Part shown: positions 1 through 6,036 of the stretch, piece by piece
Numbering within the stretch: position 1 is the first letter of the stretch
How the letters are laid out: the number at the start of each line of letters is the position of its first letter
Assembly (NCBI GenBank): GCA_964458545.1
Contig: CAYWJF010000046.1
Location: 1 to 13,297, forward strand
From: JAYFNU01 sp964458545
GTDB lineage: Bacteria > Bacillota > Clostridia > Oscillospirales > Ruminococcaceae
Length of the DNA: 13,297 nt
Reading direction: 5' to 3'
Translations under genes and position numbers: made by a program
The notes under the pieces: model-generated
What the model saw: only the letters and a program-made list of their open reading frames with translations
The model's database searches: none
Told to the model about the DNA's origin: nothing

Positions 1-9
1 CTTATAAAC

Positions 10-27
10 ACAGTATAAGATTACTGT
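10..27. repeat. Inverted repeat ACAGTA-N6-TACTGT, possible operator
   Basis: ACAGTA at 10-15 and TACTGT at 22-27 form a perfect six-base dyad with a six-base centre in an AT-rich, gene-free stretch. It may belong to the promoter region of a gene to the left of the window. It also contains ACTGTA (23-28), the half-site of the dyad in front of the XRE gene at 853-867, so both could be targets of that regulator. A short dyad like this can arise by chance, so this is only a candidate. I see nothing else in bases 1-85. Confidence 0.3.
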
Positions 28-88
28 ACTCTTTTCTCTTTCTAAACAAAACTAATACGATTTCAGAAAGCTTAACTTTTTTGCATAT

Positions 89-122
89 AAAAAAAACACG
101 CCCTCGTCCGAAAGGACGAGGG
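89..122 (-). terminator. Intrinsic terminator of the XRE regulator gene
   Basis: A perfect nine-base-pair stem (CCCTCGTCC at 101-109, GGACGAGGG at 114-122) closes a GAAA loop (TTTC on the minus strand). Read on the minus strand it is followed after four bases by a run of eight T (plus-strand A at 89-96). It lies directly past the stop codon of the minus-strand regulator gene. Confidence 0.85.
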
Positions 123-128
123 TTGCAT

Positions 129-821
129 TTACTCTTGAATGTTTTTTTCTGCTCGCTGTATTAGGTTGAATAACGACGAAGCATATTGCGGGTACTTTTC
201 ATTTATGCTTTCCGTAGTTATTGAAAGCTTGTCTAAACCATCGGCGGGTTCAATGCCTTCAATTTTTTCTCCGCTCGACATTGCCGCCGCCTTCGATACA
301 TTTTTAGAAAGCGCCGCGTCGGAAAAGCCGCCGTAAAGTCTGTCAGGCACGAAAAACATATCGCTTTGGTTCTTTGGATTCGCGGAATATACAATTCTAA
401 ACGCCTTATAAACGGCTGTCATAAGATAATTAGATATTTCGGAAACAAATTCTTTGTTTTTGCATTTAATAAGCATATCGTATATAATGCTTAAAGAATT
501 TGTTATAAGCTTTTTATTAAGTACGGGAAGCACGCTTCCCTTATAAACGGTGTCGCTTCTCGGGTCCTCGTCGGGAATGTCATCAACCGAAAGGGTAAGC
601 CCGCTTCTGTCGGGTGAACGACCGAGCAGATAATCGCAGGACACGCCGTAATAATCAGCCGCGCGGGTAACAAAATCAAGACCGCACTCGCGTATGCCCT
701 TCTCGTAATGGGACAAAAGCGCCTGCGATACGCCAAGGCTAATAGCGGCTTCTTTTTGGGTGATGCCGCGTTCCTTGCGAAGAAGCGTCAATATTCTGTT
801 AAAGCTTCCGTTATCTGACAT
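129..821 (-). CDS. XRE-family helix-turn-helix transcriptional regulator
   Basis: A 230-residue DNA-binding protein. Residues about 8-62 form a Cro/CI-type HTH: RKERGITQKEAAISLGVSQ followed by ALLSHYEKG is the helix-turn-helix core, and YYGVSCDYLLGR is the usual end of the domain. The remaining ~165 residues match no domain I recognise; they may serve oligomerisation or ligand sensing. I chose the ATG at 821. An upstream in-frame GTG at 842 would place the ribosome site (GGGAGG, about 13 bases before the ATG) inside the coding region, so it is unlikely to be the start. The gene has its own promoter and terminator and diverges from the phosphatase-fold gene. A dyad just past the predicted transcription start suggests autoregulation. 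The target genes are unknown. The fold call is secure; the biological role is not. Confidence 0.9.
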   Translation of the reverse strand: MSDNGSFNRILTLLRKERGITQKEAAISLGVSQALLSHYEKGIRECGLDFVTRAADYYGVSCDYLLGRSPDRSGLTLSVDDIPDEDPRSDTVYKGSVLPVLNKKLITNSLSIIYDMLIKCKNKEFVSEISNYLMTAVYKAFRIVYSANPKNQSDMFFVPDRLYGGFSDAALSKNVSKAAAMSSGEKIEGIEPADGLDKLSITTESINEKYPQYASSLFNLIQRAEKNIQE

Positions 822-852
822 TACCGCGCCGCAACCTCCCACATAATAAAAA

Positions 853-867
853 ACTGTAAAATACAGT
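853..867. promoter_or_regulatory. Perfect dyad ACTGTA-AAA-TACAGT, candidate autoregulatory operator
   Basis: ACTGTA (853-858) and TACAGT (862-867) form a perfect inverted repeat around AAA. It lies between the -10 box at 879-884 and the start codon of the XRE gene, about 5 to 20 bases after the expected transcription start. That is a typical place for a repressor of the CI/Cro type to bind and block its own gene. A weaker related CTGTA follows at 868-872. Binding by the neighbouring regulator is inferred from position. Confidence 0.5.
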
Positions 868-878
868 CTGTAAATTCG

Positions 879-907
879 ATTATATAATAGTTTCTACCGT
901 TTGTAAA
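879..907 (-). promoter_or_regulatory. Sigma-70/SigA promoter of the XRE gene
   Basis: On the minus strand, TTTACA (902-907) and TATAAT (879-884) are separated by exactly 17 bases: 5/6 and 6/6 matches to the SigA consensus. The predicted start of transcription is near 872, giving a leader of about 50 bases that contains the dyad at 853-867. Confidence 0.75.
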
Positions 908-925
908 GTTAATTTTGACCTCTTT

Positions 926-955
926 TTGACAACAAATCGCAAAAATTTTTAATAA
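926..955 (+). promoter_or_regulatory. Probable promoter of the phosphatase-fold gene
   Basis: A perfect -35 box TTGACA at 926-931 is followed after 18 bases by TAATAA (950-955), a weak -10 box in an AT-rich stretch. It lies 20 bases before the GTG start at 975 and is about 20 bases from the -35 box of the divergent XRE promoter, so the two promoters could be controlled together. Confidence 0.45.
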
Positions 956-974
956 ATTTTCGAGGTATTTCATA

Positions 975-1610
975 GTGAAAACGTATAAAATCCACCTTAT
1001 TCGCAACGGAATGACCAAAGCTAACACCGAAGGACTATATTGTGGGGTCACCGATGTACCCTTAAGCGACGAGGGTGAACGCGAGCTTTATTCAATTCTT
1101 GAGGAGTATTCCTACCCATACGTCGAACGTCTTTATGTTAGCCCACTATGCCGCGCGCGAGACACCGCGAGCGTTATTTTTCCTGAAAACGAGCAAATAA
1201 TTATAGATAATTTAAAGGACGCAGATTTCGGCGTTTTTGAAAACCGTTCGCTTGAGGAGCTAAAAAACGACGCGGAATTTCAAAAGTTTGTCGCGCCAAA
1301 GAGCAATTACATTCCAAGTAGCGTAGAGCCGCCAAAGGAATTTTACGAACGCTGTGTTTCTGCCTTTACCGAAATTGCGGACGAAATGATGCGAGATGGC
1401 ATACATTCGGCGGCAATAGTTACACACGCTGCGGTTATAGGAAATATGCTTTCCGCGCTTGCTTACCCAAAAGCCGCCCCCTATGACTGGCAGTGCGACT
1501 GCGGCTTCGGCTATACGGTACTAATCGACCCGTCGCTTTATATGCGCGAGCCTGTCGCTGAGGTAACCGCCGCTATTCCTGTTCAAAATATTAACGAACT
1601 TGAGGACTAA
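975..1610 (+). CDS. Histidine phosphatase (phosphoglycerate mutase-like) superfamily protein with altered catalytic motif
   Basis: A 211-residue protein of the RHG/histidine-phosphatase fold. The start is GTG with GAGG nine bases upstream. Family landmarks seen are the N-terminal strand IHLIRNGMTKAN, the segment TDVPLSDEGERE, the second arginine motif SPLCRARDTA (R60), the DFGVFEN segment (about 84-90) and the C-terminal VTHAAVIGNML (H151). In active members the first motif is RHG and its His is the phosphorylated nucleophile; here the triplet is AAC and reads Asn (N11), while R10, R60 and H151 remain. The protein may therefore bind phospho-substrates without turning them over, or use another mechanism. 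Substrate unknown. It stands alone, with its own promoter and terminator, upstream of the hydrogenase operon, so a link to that operon is not shown. Confidence 0.85.
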   Translation: MKTYKIHLIRNGMTKANTEGLYCGVTDVPLSDEGERELYSILEEYSYPYVERLYVSPLCRARDTASVIFPENEQIIIDNLKDADFGVFENRSLEELKNDAEFQKFVAPKSNYIPSSVEPPKEFYERCVSAFTEIADEMMRDGIHSAAIVTHAAVIGNMLSALAYPKAAPYDWQCDCGFGYTVLIDPSLYMREPVAEVTAAIPVQNINELED

Positions 1611-1682
1611 TAGCTTTATTTAGTTCTTTATTTTCCTTAGCAGTTAATTATTACCTACCTTTTATGCAATATAGCTATAATT

Positions 1683-1718
1683 CGGCTTGCTTTTTTTCAA
1701 AAACAAGTCGATTTTTTT
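1683..1718 (+). terminator. Intrinsic terminator after the phosphatase-fold gene
   Basis: CGGCTTG (1683-1689) pairs with CAAGTCG (1704-1710), with one G-U pair, and the stem continues inward through T/A pairs. Seven T follow at 1712-1718. It separates the upstream gene from the hydrogenase operon promoter. The rest of 1611-1682 is AT-rich without recognisable features. Confidence 0.65.
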
Positions 1719-1740
1719 GTCGATATTTGATATTTTAAGT

Positions 1741-1758
1741 ATGGTATTTTTTTAACAT
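1741..1758. promoter_or_regulatory. Imperfect Rex-like operator in front of the hydrogenase operon
   Basis: The 18-mer ATGGTAT-TTTT-TTAACAT has the architecture of the clostridial Rex site as I know it (TTGTTAA-N4-TTAACAA). The right half matches 6 of 7 bases, the left half 4 of 7, and the site is palindromic at 5 of 7 positions. It lies immediately upstream of a TATAAT box, where a bound repressor would cover the -35 region. Rex senses the NADH/NAD+ ratio and controls fermentation and hydrogenase genes in several Clostridia. Candidate only: the sequence is AT-rich and the left half is poor. Confidence 0.35.
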
Positions 1759-1764
1759 ATCTTA

Positions 1765-1770
1765 TATAAT
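1765..1770 (+). promoter_or_regulatory. Candidate -10 box of the hydrogenase operon promoter
   Basis: TATAAT at 1765-1770 is a perfect -10 hexamer about 40 bases before the first start codon of the operon. No good -35 hexamer sits 16-18 bases upstream (ATGGTA/TGGTAT is poor), which suggests a promoter dependent on an activator or tightly repressed. The surrounding TA-rich sequence offers alternative -10 registers. Confidence 0.45.
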
Positions 1771-1809
1771 ATATTAGCATGTATTTTATTTATAATTCGG
1801 AGGTATTCT

Positions 1810-2298
1810 ATGAGCACAATTACCAGCGTGCCCTTTGCCGGAACAAAGGAGCAGCAAAAGCAACTCGAGGAGTACATAGCCGAGCACGGAAAGGAAAGAG
1901 GCACGCTTATGCCTACGCTTCAAAAGGCGCAGGAAATCTACGGTTATCTGCCTATTGAGGTACAGACAATGATAGCCAAGGGTCTTAACGTTCCGCTTTC
2001 TGAAGTGTACGGTGTTGCTACCTTCTATTCACAGTTTTCCCTCTTTCCGAAGGGTCAGTACAAGGTTTCCGTCTGCCTCGGTACGGCTTGCTATGTTAAG
2101 GGCTCCGGCGAAATATTCGAAAAAATTCAAGACATTCTTAAAATTAAGAGCGGAGAAACAACGCCTGACGGTAAGTTCTCGCTTGCCGATTGCAGATGTG
2201 TCGGCGCTTGCGGTCTTGCACCCGTTATGATGATTAACGACGACGTGTATGGGCGCCTTACCCCTGATATGCTTCCCGACATCTTCGCGAAGTATTGA
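1810..2298 (+). CDS. hydC: NuoE-like [2Fe-2S] subunit of NADH-linked/bifurcating [FeFe] hydrogenase (HydC)
   Basis: A 162-residue subunit that carries a thioredoxin-fold [2Fe-2S] cluster and passes electrons within the HydABC complex in the cytoplasm; it pairs with the NuoF-like HydB. The four ligand cysteines are visible as CLGTAC (C89, C94) and CVGAC (C130, C134), the NuoE pattern; C128 is an extra cysteine. An N-terminal helical part of about 75 residues carries the family stretch VYGVATFYSQF. Length is normal for the family. The start ATG has GGAGG seven bases upstream (1799-1803), the strongest site of the operon. It is the first gene of the ten-gene hydrogenase operon. Complex I NuoE is ruled out by context, since no complex I membrane or quinone-site genes follow. 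Confidence 0.93.
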   Translation: MSTITSVPFAGTKEQQKQLEEYIAEHGKERGTLMPTLQKAQEIYGYLPIEVQTMIAKGLNVPLSEVYGVATFYSQFSLFPKGQYKVSVCLGTACYVKGSGEIFEKIQDILKIKSGETTPDGKFSLADCRCVGACGLAPVMMINDDVYGRLTPDMLPDIFAKY

Positions 2299-2316
2299 TT
2301 TTAGAGTAATAAGTGT

Positions 2317-2658
2317 ATGAAGATTAGTGAGATAAAAAGCCTGCTCGGCGCCGGTGTGCTGTGCGGCGAGGACAAGCTTGAAAACGACGTGTTTTCCGCT
2401 TGCGGAAGCGACATGATGAGCGATGTGTTGGCTTTCGTTAAGGACCAAGCGTTACTGCTTACGGGACTTGTGAACGAACAGGTTATCCGTACCGCAGCGA
2501 TGATGGATATGAAGTGCGTCGTGCTTGTCAGAAAAAAAATCCCAACCGACGAAATGATTGAGCTCGCAAAATCCAACGGTATCGTCCTTATGACGACGAA
2601 CTACCGTTTATACGAGGCTTGCGGAATACTCTATGCAAGCGGACTTCGTGGAAAATAG
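2317..2658 (+). CDS. DRTGG-domain protein, first paralogue
   Basis: A 113-residue soluble protein that resembles the stand-alone DRTGG-domain proteins found in clostridial hydrogenase clusters. Supporting features are the layout ISEIKSLLGAGVLCGED, MMSDVLAFVKD, the hydrophobic strand ALLLTGL and the repeated beta/alpha units MKCVVLVRKKIPTDEMIELA and GIVLMTTNYRLYEACG. The domain is known from phosphotransacetylases and CBS proteins and is thought to be regulatory or ligand-binding; no enzymatic residues are seen. It shares its plan with the second paralogue at 4407-4733. It begins 18 bases after hydC, with only a weak ribosome site (AGAG), and is followed 5 bases later by an ATPase gene, so its translation may depend on coupling. 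Exact function is unknown. Confidence 0.75.
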   Translation: MKISEIKSLLGAGVLCGEDKLENDVFSACGSDMMSDVLAFVKDQALLLTGLVNEQVIRTAAMMDMKCVVLVRKKIPTDEMIELAKSNGIVLMTTNYRLYEACGILYASGLRGK

Positions 2659-2663
2659 CCGAT

Positions 2664-3089
2664 ATGTCAGAACCTATTAAGTACACCTTTGACGTTGACG
2701 GCGAAAACTTTTCCTCGGCTGGCGAGGCTTCAATCATTATCAAAAAGGAACTGAGAAAGTTAGGTTTTTCGCCCGAAATCATACGCCGCGTTTCAATAGC
2801 GATGTATGAGGGCGAAATAAATATGGTTATCCACGCGGGCGGCGGCAAGGCGGTTGTTCTTGTCTGGCCCGAAAAAATCGAGATAACTCTTATAGACGAG
2901 GGTCCGGGTATCGCCGATATTAACCTCGCTATGCAAGAGGGCTTCTCCACCGCGCCCGACACCATTCGCTCCTTCGGCTTCGGCGCGGGAATGGGTCTGC
3001 CTAATATGAAAAAGTACACCGATATGCTCGACATTCAGTCTAAGCTCGGTCACGGTACTACAATCAATATGAGGGTGGACGTAAAATAA
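2664..3089 (+). CDS. RsbW/SpoIIAB-like ATP-binding protein (GHKL fold, anti-sigma/serine kinase type)
   Basis: A 141-residue single-domain GHKL ATPase. It shows the N box (MYEGEINMVIHAGGG, with E49/E51, N53 and H57), the G1 box DEGPGI (78-83) and the G2 box GFGAGMGLPNM (105-115), and ends GHGTTINM as these domains do. It has no membrane segment, no histidine phospho-acceptor and no dimerisation helices, so it is not a classical sensor kinase. The size fits anti-sigma factors/serine kinases of the RsbW type. I start it at ATG 2664, five bases after the preceding stop, because a longer frame (from 2619) would overlap the upstream gene and add 15 residues unlike the family. It lies directly before the H-cluster protein, which could be its signal source. 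No sigma factor or STAS-domain partner is in the window. Confidence 0.82.
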   Translation: MSEPIKYTFDVDGENFSSAGEASIIIKKELRKLGFSPEIIRRVSIAMYEGEINMVIHAGGGKAVVLVWPEKIEITLIDEGPGIADINLAMQEGFSTAPDTIRSFGFGAGMGLPNMKKYTDMLDIQSKLGHGTTINMRVDVK

Positions 3090-3109
3090 CTTTCGTGAGG
3101 TGAACGGCT

Positions 3110-4405
3110 TTGAGCGGATATAATCATTCGGTGCTTCTGGACCTTGACAAATGCAAAGGCTGCACGAACTGCTTAAAGCGCTGCCCTACCGAAGCGATAA
3201 GAATACGCGACGGTCACGCCACCATCGATTCTGAGCGCTGTATCGACTGCGGCGAGTGCATAAGAATATGCCCTTATAAAGCGAAGAAGGCTCAGTACGA
3301 CAAGCTCGACGCTATGAAAAACTTCAAGTATAACGTTGCGCTTCCCGCCCCCACCCTTTATGGACAGTTCGATAACCTCGACGATATCGACTATATGCTT
3401 CAAGGGCTTCTCGACTTCGGCTTCGACGACATTTACGAAGTAGCGAGAGCCGCCGAGATGGTATCTGGTTACACAAGGCGTTACCTAAAACGACCAGATA
3501 TCGCAAAGCCCGTCATTAGCTCCGCGTGCCCCGTGGTCGTAAGGCTTATTCGTCTTCGCTTCCCGTATCTTTGCGAAAACGTAATGCCGCTTCTACCGCC
3601 TATTGAGGTGGCTGCGCGACTCGCAAGAGTAAGAGCGCTTGAAAAACGCCCAGACCTAAAGCCCGAGGATATAGGTATCTGCTTTATCTCTCCGTGTCCC
3701 GCGAAGGTAAGCTATGTAAAGAACGCCATTGACAGCGCAGGAAAGAGCGGAGTTGACCTTGTATTTTCAATTAGCGATATCTATTTTGCTATTCTCGGTC
3801 TAATGAAGAACGAGCTCACCCCCGTTCCCGTTTCAAGAACGGGAATGATAGGTCTTGGCTGGGCATCTACGGGCGGCGAGTCCTCTGCGATTTTTAACGA
3901 CAGATACCTTGCGGCAGACGGAATTGAGAACGTCATTAAGGTGCTTGAGGATATTGATAACGGCGCTTTCCCCTCGCTTGATTTTATCGAGCTTAACGCC
4001 TGTCCCGGCGGTTGCGTCGGCGGCGTGATGACGGTGGAAAACCCCTATATCGCGAAAGCGCGTCTACAAACGCTTAAACGTTATCTGCCCGTTTCACAAA
4101 ACTGGGACTTTGCGGACTCCCCCGAGGGAAAAACCTCAATTCCTGACGAGTTCATCGACAAAAACGACGTTACATATACGCCCGCGTCAAAGCTTTCGGA
4201 CGATATGGACGAGGCGTTCAAGAAGATGGGCGACATTCAAAAGATACGCGAATGTCTTCCTGACCTCGATTGCGGCTCCTGCGGTGCGCCTACCTGCCAC
4301 GCCTTCGCTGAGGATATTATCCGAGGCAACGCGGTAATAGACGACTGTATAGTAAGAATGAGAGAGCGTATACACGAGCTTTCGGATAAAAATACGGAGA
4401 GATAG
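3110..4405 (+). CDS. HydS-like (putative sensory) [FeFe]-hydrogenase-family iron-sulfur protein
   Basis: A 431-residue cytoplasmic protein. N-terminal 2x[4Fe-4S] ferredoxin: C15, C18, C21, C25 and C44, C47, C50, C54. The H-cluster domain follows (about 75-330) with motifs SSACP (C140), SPCPAK (C196) and NACPGGCVGG (C298, C302). A C-terminal [4Fe-4S] motif C388-x2-C391-x4-C396-x16-C413 matches the RnfB-type FeS domain. Compared with catalytic enzymes, the four H-cluster cysteines and the lysine after C196 remain. The proton-relay Cys is Ala139, the relay Glu of MPCxxKxxE is absent, and Met is lost from motifs 2 and 3. This is the pattern of sensory HydS-type hydrogenases, so I infer H2 or redox sensing rather than turnover. 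The PAS domain usual in HydS is missing. The start is TTG, fixed by GAGGTG seven bases upstream. Alternative role: an electron-transfer subunit without an H-cluster. Confidence 0.85.
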   Translation: MSGYNHSVLLDLDKCKGCTNCLKRCPTEAIRIRDGHATIDSERCIDCGECIRICPYKAKKAQYDKLDAMKNFKYNVALPAPTLYGQFDNLDDIDYMLQGLLDFGFDDIYEVARAAEMVSGYTRRYLKRPDIAKPVISSACPVVVRLIRLRFPYLCENVMPLLPPIEVAARLARVRALEKRPDLKPEDIGICFISPCPAKVSYVKNAIDSAGKSGVDLVFSISDIYFAILGLMKNELTPVPVSRTGMIGLGWASTGGESSAIFNDRYLAADGIENVIKVLEDIDNGAFPSLDFIELNACPGGCVGGVMTVENPYIAKARLQTLKRYLPVSQNWDFADSPEGKTSIPDEFIDKNDVTYTPASKLSDDMDEAFKKMGDIQKIRECLPDLDCGSCGAPTCHAFAEDIIRGNAVIDDCIVRMRERIHELSDKNTER

Positions 4406-4406
4406 T

Positions 4407-4733
4407 ATGACGGTAAACGAGCTTATCGAGAAAACCGGCTTTGAAATAGTCAACCTTGCCAATAAAGATAGAGTAATCGAGGGCGGCTTCGCAGGCGACC
4501 TATTAAGCTGGGTTATGGGCAGAGCGAGCGAGGATAATGTTTGGGTCACTATTATGACCAATCAGAACATTATTGCCGTAGCGACGCTTATTGACCTTTC
4601 CTGTATAGTTATCGCGGAAAATTCCGAGATAGACAACTCTGTCGTTACACTTGCCAAGGAAAAGGGAGTAAATATCCTAAAAACTGCTGATAATACCTTT
4701 TCCGTCTGCGGCAAGCTGGCTTCGCTCATTTAA
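4407..4733 (+). CDS. DRTGG-domain protein, second paralogue
   Basis: A 108-residue soluble protein and the more typical of the two DRTGG proteins here. It has the family segment GFAGDLLSWVMGRASEDNVW, then TIMTNQNIIAVATLIDLSCIVIAEN and LAKEKGVNILKTADNTF, an alternating strand/helix fold with no catalytic residues that I can point to. The start ATG lies one base after the stop of the HydS-like gene, with GGAGAG just upstream, and the stop lies one base before the PHP gene, so the three are translationally coupled. Having one copy on each side of the HydS-like gene suggests the paralogues act in the same switch, perhaps as a heteromer or as partners of the two ATPases. Function is inferred from context only. 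Confidence 0.8.
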   Translation: MTVNELIEKTGFEIVNLANKDRVIEGGFAGDLLSWVMGRASEDNVWVTIMTNQNIIAVATLIDLSCIVIAENSEIDNSVVTLAKEKGVNILKTADNTFSVCGKLASLI

Positions 4734-4734
4734 T

Positions 4735-5469
4735 ATGAAAAGGTTCTATTACGACCTTCATCTTCACTCCTGCCTCTCCCCTTGCGGCGACGACGATATG
4801 ACGGTTAACAACATTGCGGGTATGGCGAAGCTTAACGGCTTAAATATAGTCGCGCTTACCGACCATAATTCCACAAAAAACTGCCCTGCTTTTTTTAAAG
4901 CGTGCGAAAGAAACGGTGTTGTAGCTGTCGCGGGCACCGAGCTTACCACCGCCGAGGATATTCACCTTGTGTGTCTGTTCGAGACGCTTGATGCGTCAAT
5001 TGAATTCGACACCGCTCTTAAAGAAAAGCGTATTCTCTTTAAAAACCGTCCTGACGTTGCGGGTAACCAAACAATACTTGACAGTGACGATAATACGATA
5101 GGCGAAGAGGAATACTTTCTCCCTAACGCCACGACACTTGCGCTCGACGACGCCTATGCCTTTGCTTCCTCCTACGGCGCCGCGGTTTACCCCGCGCATA
5201 TTGACCGACCTGCTAACGGAATTATCGCCGTTCTCGGTACATACCCAGAAGGCTTAAGCTTTAAAGCCGCTGAGTTTAAGGATAGGTCGCTTATTGAATC
5301 ATATAAACGAAAATATCCTGAACTAAAAGGTATAATCACCGTTTCAAGCTCCGACGCGCATTATCTTTGGGATATAAGCGAAGCGAAGAATTATCTTGAG
5401 CTTGATTGCGGCGAGGACGCGGACTCAGTACGAAGCGCATTAATACGCCTACTTCGGGGTGAACAATGA
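4735..5469 (+). CDS. PHP-domain metal-dependent phosphoesterase
   Basis: A 244-residue protein of the PHP (polymerase and histidinol phosphatase) superfamily. The metal-binding motifs are all present: DLHLH (D7, H9, H11), TDHNS (D43, H44), GTELTT (E69), H77, the PAHIDRP loop (H155) and SSDAH (D207, H209). The domain therefore looks catalytically intact. Family members hydrolyse phosphoesters, including histidinol phosphate, nucleotides and short RNA or DNA ends; the substrate here is unknown. There is no polymerase or histidine-biosynthesis context. Its place between a DRTGG protein and a GHKL ATPase suggests a phosphatase for a protein or nucleotide signal set by the operon's ATPases. Its stop overlaps the next start by four bases (ATGA), indicating coupled translation. 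Confidence 0.85.
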   Translation: MKRFYYDLHLHSCLSPCGDDDMTVNNIAGMAKLNGLNIVALTDHNSTKNCPAFFKACERNGVVAVAGTELTTAEDIHLVCLFETLDASIEFDTALKEKRILFKNRPDVAGNQTILDSDDNTIGEEEYFLPNATTLALDDAYAFASSYGAAVYPAHIDRPANGIIAVLGTYPEGLSFKAAEFKDRSLIESYKRKYPELKGIITVSSSDAHYLWDISEAKNYLELDCGEDADSVRSALIRLLRGEQ

Positions 5470-6032
5470 AAGAGCTTTCACTTAATATACTCGATATAGC
5501 CATGAATTCAGTAAAAGCGGGAGCGACGCTTATTGAATTAGACCTGCTCGATAAAGATTCCGTCCTTACCGTCTCCATTAAGGATAACGGCTGCGGAATG
5601 AGTAACGAGCAGATAAAAAAGCTTTCCGACCCCTTTTTTACAACCCGCACGACTCGAAAGGTCGGTCTTGGCATTCCTTTTTATATACTCGCGGCAAAGC
5701 AGACCGGCGGCGACGTAACAATAGTTTCAAAAACACAATCGGAGTATCCCGACGCTCATGGAACTACGGTAACGGCTGTGTTTAGAGAAAACAGTATTGA
5801 TTTTACACCGCTGGGCGATATTATCTCAACCATCATCACACTTATTCAAGGGTATCCCGATATTGATTTTGTTTTCAATCATTCAAACGGCGAAAAGCTT
5901 GTTTCTCTTGACACAAGAGAGATAAAGGAAACGCTCGGAAGTGAAATTCCGTTAAACAGCGTAGAAATACTCGACTGGATAAAACAGTTTTTAGAAGAAC
6001 AATATATAAATACAAATTTGCGAAAGGATTAA
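5466..6032 (+). CDS. Orphan histidine-kinase-like ATPase (HATPase_c)
   Basis: A 188-residue protein with a GHKL ATP-binding domain in the first ~110 residues: N box LDIAMNSVKAGA (N14), G1 box DNGCGM (40-45), F box DPFFTTRTTRK (55-65) and G2 box VGLGIPF (66-72). Here the F box is present, which makes it closer to sensor histidine kinases than the RsbW-like protein at 2664-3089. Yet there is no sensor domain, no HisKA helix pair and no phospho-acceptor histidine upstream of the ATP site. The C-terminal ~75 residues are not recognisable. It may phosphorylate or bind a partner supplied in trans. Such orphan ATPases are commonly found in clostridial hydrogenase clusters. It overlaps the PHP gene by four bases and precedes the [2Fe-2S] protein gene by four bases. 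Confidence 0.83.
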   Translation: MKELSLNILDIAMNSVKAGATLIELDLLDKDSVLTVSIKDNGCGMSNEQIKKLSDPFFTTRTTRKVGLGIPFYILAAKQTGGDVTIVSKTQSEYPDAHGTTVTAVFRENSIDFTPLGDIISTIITLIQGYPDIDFVFNHSNGEKLVSLDTREIKETLGSEIPLNSVEILDWIKQFLEEQYINTNLRKD

Positions 6033-6036
6033 CACT

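Noticed and set aside
822..842. Longer XRE protein starting at GTG 842
   Set aside because: The extra seven codons contain the ribosome binding site GGGAGG of the ATG at 821, and the peptide MGGCGAV is not like the family N-terminus.
2619..2663. Longer N-terminus of the RsbW-like ATPase starting inside the preceding DRTGG gene
   Set aside because: It would overlap the upstream gene by 40 bases, adds residues unlike the family, and the ATG at 2664 follows the upstream stop directly.
5466..6032. Classical sensor histidine kinase
   Set aside because: Nothing precedes the ATP-binding domain: no sensor, no HisKA helices and no phospho-acceptor His, and no response regulator gene is adjacent.
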